From the NCBI GenBank assembly GCA_949291555.1, contig CASEWE010000003.1:1-64000 (forward strand): a stretch of 64,000 nt of DNA, read 5' to 3'. Shown one piece after another: positions 28,249-37,551 of the stretch. The stretch comes from an uncultured Bacteroidales bacterium (GTDB lineage Bacteria > Bacteroidota > Bacteroidia > Bacteroidales > P3). The first letter of the stretch is position 1; each line of letters opens with the position of its first letter. The position numbers and the translations under genes were made by a program. The notes under the pieces were generated by a model, which saw only the letters and a program-made list of their open reading frames with translations, made no database searches and was not told the DNA's origin.

Positions 28249-29176
28249 TGGCTCGGACCTGTTTCACGATTTGCAAAAAAAGCTCCTGCACTTTCGCGCT
28301 TTCGGCAAAAGTAAGGTTTCCACGCCTGCTTTGGGACACCGATTGCAAAAAATCCTTCAAATCGGCCTCCATCGGGAAGACCATCTCCATGGAGGGACGG
28401 CTTTCGGCTACTTCCTCCGTGCCGCCGGATTCCTCCTGCCGGATCACCACCGAAGGCGACTTGAAATCCAAATCCGCCAAAAAGCCGGGGCCAGCAATCT
28501 GCATGCGGTTCCAAGGACGGGTCGCCAGCCTGTCTATCCAGAAACAAGCCTCCGCCCCGGAATGGAACAGCACGGACAATTGCAGCTCGGCTTGCGGAAG
28601 CGCCGCGAACGAGACGGCCTTCACCCGGATTTTCCGCACCGAAGTCCCCCACACGGCAGCCACCCGGTCCAAGCAAGGGAAGAACTCCCTTTCCATGAAG
28701 GTCCCGATACCGGCCGCCGGCGTCCTGCGCCCCCCGATGAGGGCGCGTATCAACCGGCCTTTCCCCGCATAAGGCAAGGCGGCTTGAAAGACCGGATTGC
28801 GCCGGGAAAGATGGCATACCTGGTTCGGGACACAGGCCTCATCGGCCAAAGCCGCCAATTTGGCGCACTCGGCCGCGTCTTTCCCCAACGGCCAAGCCGA
28901 CCACACCGGCTTGCCTTTCCGCAAAGCCCTGGAAACATGGTCGAAGCGCCTTTCAACCGAGCCGGATACCAGCACCACATCGGCCGATGCGAACAAAAGG
29001 TCGGCCGATGCGAACAGGGGCGGCCCTCCTTGGCTTTCCATCCGGATTCCCCGCACGGAAGAAGGCCCGCCGAGGGCATGGACATGGCTTCCGATCCATT
29101 CCACGCCTTCAAAACGCGGCAAACAGCGCGAGAAAACGGGCAGCTCCCTCTCCGATGCGACCAATGCGACTTTCAT
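28241..29176 (-). CDS. Gfo/Idh/MocA-like oxidoreductase homologue, degenerate
   Basis: A 311-residue protein whose N-terminal 130 residues resemble a Rossmann domain of the Gfo/Idh/MocA family: VALVASERE, then a HVSRALRKGKPVWSAWPLG segment like the family EKP region, and ECAKLAALADEACV. The canonical GxGxxG loop and the EKP lysine are not obvious, so catalysis is doubtful. An in-frame 21-base duplication repeats LFASAD near residues 55-66. It overlaps the sugar transferase gene, suggesting a role in cell-surface glycan synthesis. Confidence 0.55.
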   Translation of the reverse strand: MKVALVASERELPVFSRCLPRFEGVEWIGSHVHALGGPSSVRGIRMESQGGPPLFASADLLFASADVVLVSGSVERRFDHVSRALRKGKPVWSAWPLGKDAAECAKLAALADEACVPNQVCHLSRRNPVFQAALPYAGKGRLIRALIGGRRTPAAGIGTFMEREFFPCLDRVAAVWGTSVRKIRVKAVSFAALPQAELQLSVLFHSGAEACFWIDRLATRPWNRMQIAGPGFLADLDFKSPSVVIRQEESGGTEEVAESRPSMEMVFPMEADLKDFLQSVSQSRRGNLTFAESAKVQELFLQIVKQVRANG

Positions 29177-29184
29177 CTTTTTTG

Positions 29185-29192
29185 CAAAATTA
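29185..29192 (-). promoter_or_regulatory. -7 element at the start of the glycan gene pair
   Basis: Minus-strand TAATTTTG fits TAnnTTTG and ends nine bases before the ATG at 29176. The leader would be only a few bases. Confidence 0.45.
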
Positions 29193-29272
29193 CGCCTTCG
29201 GCCGCGCAGGACTTTCCTGTGCCGGTTTTATTTTCAACCGCGGAATGTGTATAAACAAAAACTTCTTTTTTT

Positions 29273-29302
29273 TTGCCAACTCGGCAAGAATTTCTACTTT
29301 TG
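29273..29302 (+). promoter_or_regulatory. Ferredoxin promoter with internal inverted repeat
   Basis: TTG (29273-29275) and TACTTTTG (29295-29302) have the ideal 19-base spacing. The spacer begins with an inverted repeat TTGCC-AACTC-GGCAA (29273-29287) covering the -33 element, a possible operator. Confidence 0.7.
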
Positions 29303-29412
29303 CCGACCCGGATGCGGCTTCCGCGCAAGGAGCGCGCACCTTGCCGCGAAATTCCGGGAAACTTCTTAAGACTACCTGTAAATCAGAATACAAACCTTAA
29401 AAAACTAACAAA

Positions 29413-29583
29413 ATGGCTTACAAAATTTCTGACAAATGCGTGGCTTGCGGTTCTTGCATCGACCAATGCCCGGTGGGCGCCATCAGTGCCGGCGACATCT
29501 ACACCATTGATGCCGATTCCTGCGTTGACTGCGGCTCCTGCGCCAGCGTATGCCCTCAAGAAGCAATCGCTCCGGCCGAATAA
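29413..29583 (+). CDS. 2[4Fe-4S] ferredoxin
   Basis: A 56-residue protein with two CxxCxxCxxxCP clusters: C9, C12, C15, C19 and C37, C40, C43, C47. This is the clostridial-type ferredoxin carrying low-potential electrons. Pseudo-twofold symmetry is clear (CPVGAISAGD versus CPQEAIAPAE). The start ATG follows AACAAA without a Shine-Dalgarno sequence, as is usual here. It has its own promoter and terminator and lies just upstream of the 2-oxoglutarate:ferredoxin oxidoreductase genes, its likely partner. Confidence 0.93.
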   Translation: MAYKISDKCVACGSCIDQCPVGAISAGDIYTIDADSCVDCGSCASVCPQEAIAPAE

Positions 29584-29628
29584 AACCGGAAAGACCATAA
29601 AGCCGGGGCTTCGCGCCCCTGATAACAG

Positions 29629-29663
29629 AAAAGGCGTTGCGGGAAACCGCAACGCCTTTTCGC
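29629..29663 (+). terminator. Terminator after ferredoxin gene
   Basis: A perfect 14-base stem, AAAAGGCGTTGCGG (29629-29642) with CCGCAACGCCTTTT (29647-29660), is closed by a GAAA tetraloop. The A and T ends make it function-like in both directions. Confidence 0.9.
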
Positions 29664-29735
29664 ATTCTTTCCGGAATCCGCTCGGATCCTGCCCGGATCG
29701 GATTGCCCGCATGGGGAAGATACGGAAAAATTGGC

Positions 29736-29743
29736 TATCTTTG
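29736..29743 (+). promoter_or_regulatory. -7 element for korA-korB
   Basis: TATCTTTG about 93 bases upstream of korA, downstream of the ferredoxin terminator. No TTG lies at the usual -33 spacing. Confidence 0.5.
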
Positions 29744-29835
29744 CCGCTTGTGCGCCAGGTCTGCCGACTGGGCGTTTTGTTTATTTGCCCTTGCTGGAAA
29801 GGGGCAGGAACAAGAAAAAAACAATTTTACACAAT

Positions 29836-31698
29836 ATGGTCAAGAACATCCCTCAAGTGGAAATGCAAGACGTGGTAGTCAAGTTCGTAGGAGACTCCGG
29901 AGACGGCATGCAGCTCATCGGCACCTTGTTCTCCAACTCCGCGGCCTTGGCGGGCAACGACTTGTCCACTTTCCCTGATTACCCGGCCGAAATCAGGGCC
30001 CCGCACAACACGATTGCGGGCGTTTCAGGCTTCCAGGTACACGTAGGTTCCACCCAGATCTGCACGGCAGGAGACCAATGCGACGTGCTGGTGGCGATGA
30101 ATCCGGCTTCGCTCAAGTCCAACCTGAAATGGGCGAAGAAAGGGGCCACCATCATCGTGGATGCCGACACCTTTACCGATGAAGCCCTGCTGAAAGCCAC
30201 CTACAAATCCAACCCCCTCACCGACGGGACGCTTTCTTCCTACAACATCGTCCCGGCCCCCATTTCCACGCTTTCGAAAAAAGCGCTGGAGGAAGACGGG
30301 CTGGATCTGAAGACCATCGAAAAAACCCGTAACATGTTCGCTTTGGGGATGATTTACTTCATCTTCGACCGCGACATGGCTTCGACCGTGCATCTCTTCG
30401 AGGCCAAATTCGCCAAGAAACCCCAAATGGTAGCCATCAACAAAAAAGTGATGGAAGCCGGATACAATTATGCCGAAGCGGCCGAAATCGTGGAATCCCA
30501 AATCCACATCGGCACCGCGCCCATGGAGAAAGGCCGCTACCGCAACATCACCGGCAACGTGGCCACCGCATGGGGTCTTCTGGCCGCATCCGAACGTTCG
30601 GGACGGCCTTTGTTCCTCGGCTCCTATCCCATCACCCCGGCCACCGACATCCTGGTTGAAATCATGAAACGCCGGGATCTGGGAGCCAAGGCCTTCCAGG
30701 CCGAAGACGAGATCGCCGGCATCTGTTCCGCTATCGGCGCCAGCTTTGCAGGCTCCCTGGCCGTGACTTCCACTTCCGGCCCCGGGCTTTCGCTCAAAAG
30801 CGAGGCTTTGGGCCTGGCGGTCATGACCGAGCTGCCCCTCGTCCTGATCGACGTGCAGCGGGGCGGCCCCTCTACCGGCCTTCCCACCAAGAGCGAACAA
30901 TCGGATCTCTACCAAGCCCTTTTCGGGAGGAACGGGGAAGCCCCGCTGATCGTGATTGCCGCCTCTACGCCGGCAAACTGCTTCTATTACGCTTATGAAG
31001 CGGCCAAATTGGCCATGGAAAACATGACACCCTGCATCCTGCTTTCCGATGGGTCGCTGGGGAATGGCTCCCAATTGTTCCGTATCCCGAAAGTGGCCGA
31101 CCTGCCGCCCATCAACCCGCCTATCGTGAAAGCCAACGACCCGGGATTCAAGCCTTACGTGCGCGACCCGGAAACCTTGGTCCGCGGCTGGGCCCTGCCG
31201 GGAACGGAAGGCTTGCGCCACCGGATCGGAGGACTGGAGAAAGAAAACATCACCGGGAACGTCTCGACCGACCCGGTCAACCATTCGCTCATGACGCGGC
31301 TGCGCCGGGAAAAAGTGGAACGGCTTGCCAACCGCATCCCCGAACAAACCATCGAAGGCGAAAAGGACGCGGATCTGCTCGTAGTCAGCTGGGGCGGCAC
31401 GCTGGGAACGGTGTCTTCGGCCGTAAAAGCCTTGCAAGCCCAAGGGAAGAGCATCGCGCTGGCCCACTTCAACTACATCAGCCCCCTTCCCCGCAACACG
31501 AAGGAAATCCTGGAAGGCCACAAGCGGATCGTGGTATGCGAGTTGAACGAAGGCCAATTCGTCAACTACCTCAGAGGAAAGTTCGATCACCTTTCCTTCC
31601 GCCAATATAACAAGGTGCAAGGGCTTCCGTTCACGGTTTCCGAACTGGTGGACTTCTTCAAGCAATCATTAGCCGAATTAAACTTCTTAGAAAAATGA
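29836..31698 (+). CDS. korA: 2-oxoglutarate:ferredoxin oxidoreductase, fused gamma-alpha subunit
   Basis: A 620-residue 2-oxoacid:acceptor oxidoreductase alpha chain with the gamma domain fused at the N-terminus. Residues 1-190 are the gamma domain (VVKFVGDSGDGMQLIGTLFS, AGVSGFQVHVGS). The alpha domain follows with the pyrimidine-binding motif YPITPATDILVE, QAEDEIAGICSAIGASFAG and TSTSGPGLSLKSEALG. With KorB it oxidises 2-oxoglutarate to succinyl-CoA and reduces ferredoxin, or works in reverse. It overlaps korB by ATGA. Confidence 0.9.
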   Translation: MVKNIPQVEMQDVVVKFVGDSGDGMQLIGTLFSNSAALAGNDLSTFPDYPAEIRAPHNTIAGVSGFQVHVGSTQICTAGDQCDVLVAMNPASLKSNLKWAKKGATIIVDADTFTDEALLKATYKSNPLTDGTLSSYNIVPAPISTLSKKALEEDGLDLKTIEKTRNMFALGMIYFIFDRDMASTVHLFEAKFAKKPQMVAINKKVMEAGYNYAEAAEIVESQIHIGTAPMEKGRYRNITGNVATAWGLLAASERSGRPLFLGSYPITPATDILVEIMKRRDLGAKAFQAEDEIAGICSAIGASFAGSLAVTSTSGPGLSLKSEALGLAVMTELPLVLIDVQRGGPSTGLPTKSEQSDLYQALFGRNGEAPLIVIAASTPANCFYYAYEAAKLAMENMTPCILLSDGSLGNGSQLFRIPKVADLPPINPPIVKANDPGFKPYVRDPETLVRGWALPGTEGLRHRIGGLEKENITGNVSTDPVNHSLMTRLRREKVERLANRIPEQTIEGEKDADLLVVSWGGTLGTVSSAVKALQAQGKSIALAHFNYISPLPRNTKEILEGHKRIVVCELNEGQFVNYLRGKFDHLSFRQYNKVQGLPFTVSELVDFFKQSLAELNFLEK

Positions 31699-32726
31699 AA
31701 ATCGCCATAGAAAAATCACCGGTAAAGCTGACCAAACAAGACTTTGTCAGCGATCAAATGGTAAAATGGTGCCCGGGCTGCGGGTCCCATGCCATCTTGG
31801 CTGCCATGGAGAATGTTTTCCCCGAAATCGGCTATCAGAAAGAAAAGTACGTCAATGTCTCGGGTATCGGCTGTTCCTCCCGTTTCCCGTACTATGTCAA
31901 TACCTACGGTTTCCACGGCATCCACGGGCGGGCCAATGCCATTGCCTCCGGCGTGAAAATCTCCAATCCCGGCCTGAGCGTCTGGATCAGCACCGGCGAT
32001 GGCGACTCCCTGGCTATCGGAGGGAATCATTTCATCCACATCATCCGGCGCAACATGGACGTGAACATTGTTTTGTTCAACAACCAGATATACGGGCTTA
32101 CCAAAGGCCAGTACTCCCCTACTTCCCCGATGGGGGCCGTCACGAAGACCTCTCCCATGGGAACCATCGAGCATCCTTTCAATCCGGGAGAACTGGTTAT
32201 CGGCTCGCAAGGCACTTTCTTTGCCCGGGTTCCGGACAACAACGTGAAACTGATGACCCAGGTCATGATGGAAGCCGCTCACCACGATGGCTGCGCCGTT
32301 ATCGAAGTACTCGACAACTGCGTCATTTTCAACGATAAAGCGCATGCAGCCATTACCGGGCGGGATGTCAAGGACGAACACCAATTGATCCTGGAGCATG
32401 GCAAGCCCATGATTTTCGGCAAAGACCGGAACAAAGGCATCCGCCTGAACAAGACCCATCTGGAAGTTGTGGAAATCGGCAAAGACGGGGTAACGGAACG
32501 GGACCTGCTCATCCACGACCAATACAACCAGGATCCCGGCATCCACCTCATGCTGGCAAAAATGCACTTGCCGCAATTCCCCGTGGCCATGGGCGTCATC
32601 CGTTCGGCTCCGGCTGCCACTTACAACCAATTGCTGGAAGATCAAATCGAAAAAGCCCGCAAGGAATCCAAAATAAAATGCGTGGACGATTTGCTCAACA
32701 GCGGGGACACTTGGGAAATCCAATAA
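31695..32726 (+). CDS. korB: 2-oxoglutarate:ferredoxin oxidoreductase, beta subunit
   Basis: A 343-residue thiamine-diphosphate-binding beta chain. WCPGCGSHAIL (C26, C29) and GIGCSSRFPYY supply cysteines for an iron-sulfur cluster. The ThDP motif is STGDGDSLAIGGNHFIH, followed by NNQIYGLTKGQYSPTS. The EVLDNCVIFND segment matches 2-oxoglutarate/2-oxoacid beta subunits. It is coupled to korA by ATGA and followed by a strong terminator. Confidence 0.93.
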   Translation: MKIAIEKSPVKLTKQDFVSDQMVKWCPGCGSHAILAAMENVFPEIGYQKEKYVNVSGIGCSSRFPYYVNTYGFHGIHGRANAIASGVKISNPGLSVWISTGDGDSLAIGGNHFIHIIRRNMDVNIVLFNNQIYGLTKGQYSPTSPMGAVTKTSPMGTIEHPFNPGELVIGSQGTFFARVPDNNVKLMTQVMMEAAHHDGCAVIEVLDNCVIFNDKAHAAITGRDVKDEHQLILEHGKPMIFGKDRNKGIRLNKTHLEVVEIGKDGVTERDLLIHDQYNQDPGIHLMLAKMHLPQFPVAMGVIRSAPAATYNQLLEDQIEKARKESKIKCVDDLLNSGDTWEIQ

Positions 32727-32750
32727 TCCGGGAATCCTTACGTCCTTTGT

Positions 32751-32790
32751 GAAGAAGCCCGCGCCGGTTCGGCGCGGGCTTCTTCATTTT
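32751..32790 (+). terminator. Terminator after korB
   Basis: GAAGAAGCCCGCGCC (32751-32765) pairs perfectly with GGCGCGGGCTTCTTC (32771-32785) over a five-base loop. ATTTT follows. Confidence 0.88.
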
Positions 32791-33121
32791 CCGGCCATCC
32801 CGCTTCCGGGAAAAACCAGCCCGGCCATTTCGAAATCCGGCCGGGCGAGAAACACGCCTTCTGAAAATCCGGCACCCTTCTCCGCCCGGTACGCCGGAAG
32901 CCCATACCTAAGCCGTGCACGCAAGCAAAGCAAAATACTAAGAAATGGGGATTTACCCTGCTCTCGCCCCGGGCCTATTTTTGGCGAAAAATTCGAGGGA
33001 GGTCTTTCCTGTCCCTGAAAGGCCCGGAAGGGTTGCCGCGCCGCATCGGTGAGCGGAACAGCTTCAAGAAGGAAGGGCAATCCATTTCCTTCCGCGCGGG
33101 GTCTTCCTAAGCAAAGAGGGA
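32791..33121 (+). promoter_or_regulatory. Leader of the TonB-receptor locus
   Basis: No gene is seen here. It holds a -7 element TATTTTTG at 32976-32983 and an AATGGGGATTT motif at 32944-32954 just upstream, followed by ACCC. A near-copy of the motif lies upstream of the second half of the locus at 40082-40092 (minus strand). No cobalamin-riboswitch-like core was noticed. Confidence 0.4.
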
Positions 33122-35965
33122 ATGCAAGGCCTTCCTCGCCTCGAATTTCCAAACCGCATAGAAGTGCTGCGTCCTGTCCTGCTTTGCTTGTTCTGCATCA
33201 GCTTGTGCCCGGTTCTCCCGGCTGCAGATTCCCGCGTGGAGGCCTGCATCCGGCTCGAATCCGCCGCACCTTCCTTGCAAGGACGCGCTGCCCGCGTGCA
33301 AGTCTGTTTCCAAGACAGCCTTACCTTCCTCCCGATAGATTTCGCTTACATCGTCCTGACAGCTCCCGACGGCCGCTGTTATGGAAACAGCGCCTTGGAA
33401 AACGGCCGTTGCCGCTTCGAAGCGATCCCGCCGGGAACCTACCGGCTCCAAACCTCCCTGATCGGCTACAAAAGCCTCGACCTCCAAACCGCCATACAAC
33501 GCGACACCGTGCTGCGGCTCCTGCTCGCGCCGGAAGTCTACACGCTCAACGATGTGGTGGTCACCGCCACCGAATCCCGGCGCGAGGGTTCGGCCTCGGT
33601 CATCGACCAGAAAGCCATGCAGCATTTGCAGCCCTCCTCTTTCACCGACTTATTGGAATTAGTGCCCGGCAACGTGGCCCAAGGCCCGGTCTATGGTTCG
33701 GCCAACTTCATCCACCTGCGCGAACCGGCCAACGCGCCCGAAAGCAACGAGGACTTCAGCATCAATTCCTTGGGAACCCTGTTCGTGATGGACGATGTGC
33801 CGATACCCACCTCTTCGACCCTCGAACACGGCACGACTTGGGAACAGACCCGGCAGAACCGGGGTGTGGATATGCGCAGCATCTCCACCGACCAGATCGA
33901 GCAAGTGGAAATCATCCGGGGCATCCCCTCGGTGGAATACGGCGACCTGACTTCGGGCTTGGTCAAAATCCAACGGAAATCGGGCGGGAAGGACTGGACA
34001 GCCCGCTTCAAGGCCGACACCCGCAGCAAGCTTTTCTTCCTTGGCAAAGGATTGGAGTTCGAACCGCAGAACTTCAAGATGAACATCGGCATCGATTATT
34101 TGGATGCCAAAATCGACCCGCGAAACCGCCTGGAGAACTATAAGCGAGCCACGGCTTCCCTCCGTACCCGGAAACGCTGGGAATGGAATGCCGGAGACTT
34201 GCTTTGGAACAGCAGCTTAGACTATGGCGGCAACTTCGACATGGAAGAGAACGACCCCGACTTGGACTTTACCGACGACCGCTACCACCGCAGCAGCCAG
34301 AGACTCGGCTTCAACCAAAGCCTGTCGTTCCTGCCGTCCGAGGAAATGGACTTCTGGAAAAGCCTTGTCATGATCTTCGGCTTGAACTACGAGGACTCCA
34401 AGACAGAAATCAAACGCCTTGTCCAGCCCAACCGCCCCCTGCCGATTCCCAACAGCATGGAAGAAGGGGAACATGAAGCTTCCTACCTGGCCAGCAAATA
34501 CACCGCTTATTATACCGATTACGGCAAGCCTTTCGATATTTTCTGGCGGCTTTCTTCCCATTTCGAACTCAACCTGCCCTCCTGGAGCAACCATGTCAAA
34601 GCCGGCATCGAATACAAATACAGCAAGAATTTCGGGGAAGGCCCCGTTTACGACCTCGAACATCCGCTCAACCCTACCTCCTCCTTGCGGCCGCGTGCCT
34701 ACAAGGACATTCCCGGAATGCACCCCTTGGCTTTCTATGCCGAAGACCGAAGCACGGTTTCGATAGGGACGAACCGACTGGAAATCATGGCCGGAATCCG
34801 AGGCAACAGCCTGTTGGGATTGAGCCGGGACTACGCCATGCACGGCAAGGTCTATTGGGATCCCCGCATCAATGCGGACTGGGTTTTCCCGAGCCTGCAA
34901 GTGAAAGGCCGCCCGATGCAGTTCAGCCTAGGAGGCGGCATCGGGATGCAGACCAAGATGCCCACCTTGGCCCATCTCTACCCTGATCCGATTTATAACG
35001 ACTTGGTACAGCTCAACTATTTCCATACCAATCCGGAATGGAGGTACATCCTGCTCACCACTTTCATCACCGACCCCACCAATTACAAGCTGGTACCGGC
35101 CCGCAACCTCAAATGGGAAATCCGCTTCGACGGGTCGTATGCCGGCAACCGCCTCTCGGTGACGTACTACCGGGAATCCATGCACAATGCGTTCCGGGCG
35201 GATGCCCTGCCGGAAATCCTGCATTACACGCATTACGACCTCACCTCGATTGAACCGGGTTTTGAAGGGAAACCCGCCGCAGAGCAGTTCACGCACTATC
35301 CGGATACAGCTATGAACACCTATGGCACCTACACCAACAACAGCAGCATCTACAAGCAAGGCGTGGAGTTCCAGTTCAGCTCGCAGCGCATCGAAGCCAT
35401 CCGTACCCGCTTCACCTTCAACGGGGCTTGGTTCTGGAACACTTACGGCAACAACGAGCCGGTGTATATCGCCTCGAACGAGATTGTGGACAACGAGGCC
35501 TTGCCCTGCATCGGGCTTTACGAATACGACCGGGACATGCGCTACGAGCAGTTCTATACCAACTTGATGATCGATACCGATATCCCGCGCTTGGGCCTGG
35601 GTTTTTCGATAAGCCTGCAAGGGCAATGGCTGCAGATGCACCAGACCGTCCGGGCCAGCGAGGACCCGATAGCCTACATGGACCTGCAGGGGCAGATGCA
35701 CCCTTGGACGGAGGCCTGCATGGACGACCTCTACCTCCAGCACCTGCACCAGGACTTCGCTTCCGGCGTGTTCGTGCCGCAGAAAGAGAGGTTTTCGATG
35801 TCGGTGAACCTAAAAGTGACCAAGAGCTTCTTGCAGGAGAAACTGCGGCTGGCCTTGTTCGTGAACGGCATCGCGTACTGCACGCCGCCATATCAGGTGT
35901 ATGGCGTGAAAGTCAAAAGACGGAGGAGCCCTTATTTCGGCATGGAACTGAACTTCCGGATTTAA
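33122..35965 (+). CDS. TonB-dependent outer membrane receptor
   Basis: A 947-residue receptor. A signal peptide of about 35 residues is followed by a carboxypeptidase-regulatory-like domain (residues about 55-135: PGTYRLQTSLIGYKSLDL), the linker YTLNDVVVTATES, and a plug domain (about 150-290: IEQVEIIRGIPSVEYGDLTS). The remainder is a barrel rich in alternating aromatic strands, ending in the aromatic-Arg-Ile terminus FGMELNFRI. Such receptors import scarce ligands using TonB energy. It is first in a locus with DUF4876-, DUF6850- and PepSY-type proteins. No SusD partner is nearby, so a metal, heme or siderophore ligand is more likely than a glycan. Confidence 0.9.
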   Translation: MQGLPRLEFPNRIEVLRPVLLCLFCISLCPVLPAADSRVEACIRLESAAPSLQGRAARVQVCFQDSLTFLPIDFAYIVLTAPDGRCYGNSALENGRCRFEAIPPGTYRLQTSLIGYKSLDLQTAIQRDTVLRLLLAPEVYTLNDVVVTATESRREGSASVIDQKAMQHLQPSSFTDLLELVPGNVAQGPVYGSANFIHLREPANAPESNEDFSINSLGTLFVMDDVPIPTSSTLEHGTTWEQTRQNRGVDMRSISTDQIEQVEIIRGIPSVEYGDLTSGLVKIQRKSGGKDWTARFKADTRSKLFFLGKGLEFEPQNFKMNIGIDYLDAKIDPRNRLENYKRATASLRTRKRWEWNAGDLLWNSSLDYGGNFDMEENDPDLDFTDDRYHRSSQRLGFNQSLSFLPSEEMDFWKSLVMIFGLNYEDSKTEIKRLVQPNRPLPIPNSMEEGEHEASYLASKYTAYYTDYGKPFDIFWRLSSHFELNLPSWSNHVKAGIEYKYSKNFGEGPVYDLEHPLNPTSSLRPRAYKDIPGMHPLAFYAEDRSTVSIGTNRLEIMAGIRGNSLLGLSRDYAMHGKVYWDPRINADWVFPSLQVKGRPMQFSLGGGIGMQTKMPTLAHLYPDPIYNDLVQLNYFHTNPEWRYILLTTFITDPTNYKLVPARNLKWEIRFDGSYAGNRLSVTYYRESMHNAFRADALPEILHYTHYDLTSIEPGFEGKPAAEQFTHYPDTAMNTYGTYTNNSSIYKQGVEFQFSSQRIEAIRTRFTFNGAWFWNTYGNNEPVYIASNEIVDNEALPCIGLYEYDRDMRYEQFYTNLMIDTDIPRLGLGFSISLQGQWLQMHQTVRASEDPIAYMDLQGQMHPWTEACMDDLYLQHLHQDFASGVFVPQKERFSMSVNLKVTKSFLQEKLRLALFVNGIAYCTPPYQVYGVKVKRRRSPYFGMELNFRI

Positions 35966-36324
35966 AAGGGATGATGGACGGCACACCGCCTGCAAGATAG
36001 CGCGAACTACGGTTCCGAACCGCCCTCTCCAAGGCGGCAACGAAACCTGGAAAGCACGAAACGAGCCATCCGCCTCCCAAAAGACAGCAGGTCGGGATCC
36101 GGCCCCAGCAAACCGGGTTCAGAGAGGCCGGAAGATTCGCCCCCTGAAAGAAGAGGAAGGCCTCGCGCAAGTAGCGGGTCGAGAAAGCTCCGGAAGATCC
36201 GCCCTTGAAAGGGAACCCGAATCTTTGAAAGGGCTGGAAATCCGAACTTGAAAAGCGCCCCATGAAAAGCGGCAAAAGGCAAGCAACAAATCATCAAATC
36301 ATTTATAACTAAACACTCAAAAAA
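35966..36324. other. 359-base gap with imperfect repeats
   Basis: No gene is seen. A 22-23-base imperfect repeat beginning CCGGAAGATTCGCC occurs at 36128-36150 and again at 36190-36211, and TTGAAAGGG-like words recur. No clear promoter or terminator was found; an AT-rich tract precedes the next ATG. Confidence 0.4.
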
Positions 36325-37518
36325 ATGAAAGTCTTAACTAAATTGAGCCTGTTAGCGGCCTTGGGTATCGGGATTGCGGTTTGCGGGTGCAAGCGTCCGC
36401 AAGAAGAGCCTCAAAGCCAAGTGACCATCAACCTTCTCCTGCCGGAAGGCGCCGCTGGCGAACTATCCGATGTGGTCTGCAACTTTACCAATCTCAACAC
36501 GACGGCCAAGACCAGCGTGACCGGTTTTGTCGCCAATTCGGCTATCGCCACCCTGGACAAGGGCGCCTACAGGGCCGAAGTTTCCGGCAAGATGAACGGT
36601 CAAAGCTACGCTGGCTTAGTCGAGAATATCTCCATCATGGAAGATCACTATACCGTTGAAATCCCGATGAGCCTCGGCAAAATCAGCGGCGACCTGGTGA
36701 TTGCCGAAATCTTCTTTACCGGGACCACGACTCCGGAAAACAAGCAATACAGCGGCGACCAGTACATCCGCCTGTACAACAACTCGGACGATACCGTCTA
36801 TGCCGACGGCGTGGCGATTCTCGAATCGGCCTTCCTGACCGTAAACGATTACGACTACACGCCCGACATCATGTCCGAATACTTCTCGGTGGATGCCATC
36901 TATGTGATTCCCGGCGACGGGGACGATTACCCGGTGGCTCCGCGCAGCAGCCTCGTCATCTGCGACCAAGCCTTGGATCATCGTCAATCCAATCCCAACT
37001 CCTTCGACTTGAGCGGGGCCGACTTCGAATGGTACGATGAATCTCCCAATCCTAATTTCCTCGACACCGACAACCCGGATGTAACCAACCTGGACAAGTG
37101 GTACAGCTACACTGCCACGGTATGGAGCCTGCACAACCGGGGATTCCGTTCCTACGCCATTGCCCGCATGGAAACCAGCAAGGAAGAGTTCCTGGCCAAC
37201 AACTTCTACACCTACAACTACGAACTGGTCGTTCCCGGATTCGATCCCTTCCCGATGGACGGGGAAGCCTACAAAGTGCCCAACGAATGGATCCTCGATG
37301 CCGTGAACTTAAGCATCAGCAGCATGTTCCAGCAAATCTGCACCGACCCGTCCTTGGATCGCGGCTGGACGCATTGCGGCGAACAGGACCATGACCAGAA
37401 CCGCTACAACAAAGCCGTCCTAAGGAAGCACGACCCGCAAACCAAAAAGATCCTGATCGACACCAATAACTCCACCGAAGACTTCGAAGCCGATGCGACC
37501 CCGACGCTCCTGCAATAG
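36325..37518 (+). CDS. DUF4876-type surface lipoprotein
   Basis: A 397-residue predicted lipoprotein with lipid-modified C22 after the leader (GIAVCGC). Residues about 30-115 look like an Ig-like carboxypeptidase-regulatory domain. The remainder (SGDLVIAEIFFTGTTTPENK, YIRLYNNSDDTVYADGVAI, PRSSLVICDQALDH) has the lamin-tail-like character of Bacteroidota DUF4876 proteins, which co-occur with TonB receptors. The role is unknown; by position it is a ligand-binding partner of the receptor. It is followed by a strong hairpin before the next gene. Confidence 0.75.
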   Translation: MKVLTKLSLLAALGIGIAVCGCKRPQEEPQSQVTINLLLPEGAAGELSDVVCNFTNLNTTAKTSVTGFVANSAIATLDKGAYRAEVSGKMNGQSYAGLVENISIMEDHYTVEIPMSLGKISGDLVIAEIFFTGTTTPENKQYSGDQYIRLYNNSDDTVYADGVAILESAFLTVNDYDYTPDIMSEYFSVDAIYVIPGDGDDYPVAPRSSLVICDQALDHRQSNPNSFDLSGADFEWYDESPNPNFLDTDNPDVTNLDKWYSYTATVWSLHNRGFRSYAIARMETSKEEFLANNFYTYNYELVVPGFDPFPMDGEAYKVPNEWILDAVNLSISSMFQQICTDPSLDRGWTHCGEQDHDQNRYNKAVLRKHDPQTKKILIDTNNSTEDFEADATPTLLQ

Positions 37519-37551
37519 CGCGCTTCCGCAATAGACAGGAACCCTAACCTA

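Noticed and set aside
32791..33121. Cobalamin or other riboswitch upstream of the TonB receptor
   Set aside because: No conserved riboswitch core or long paired leader could be recognised.
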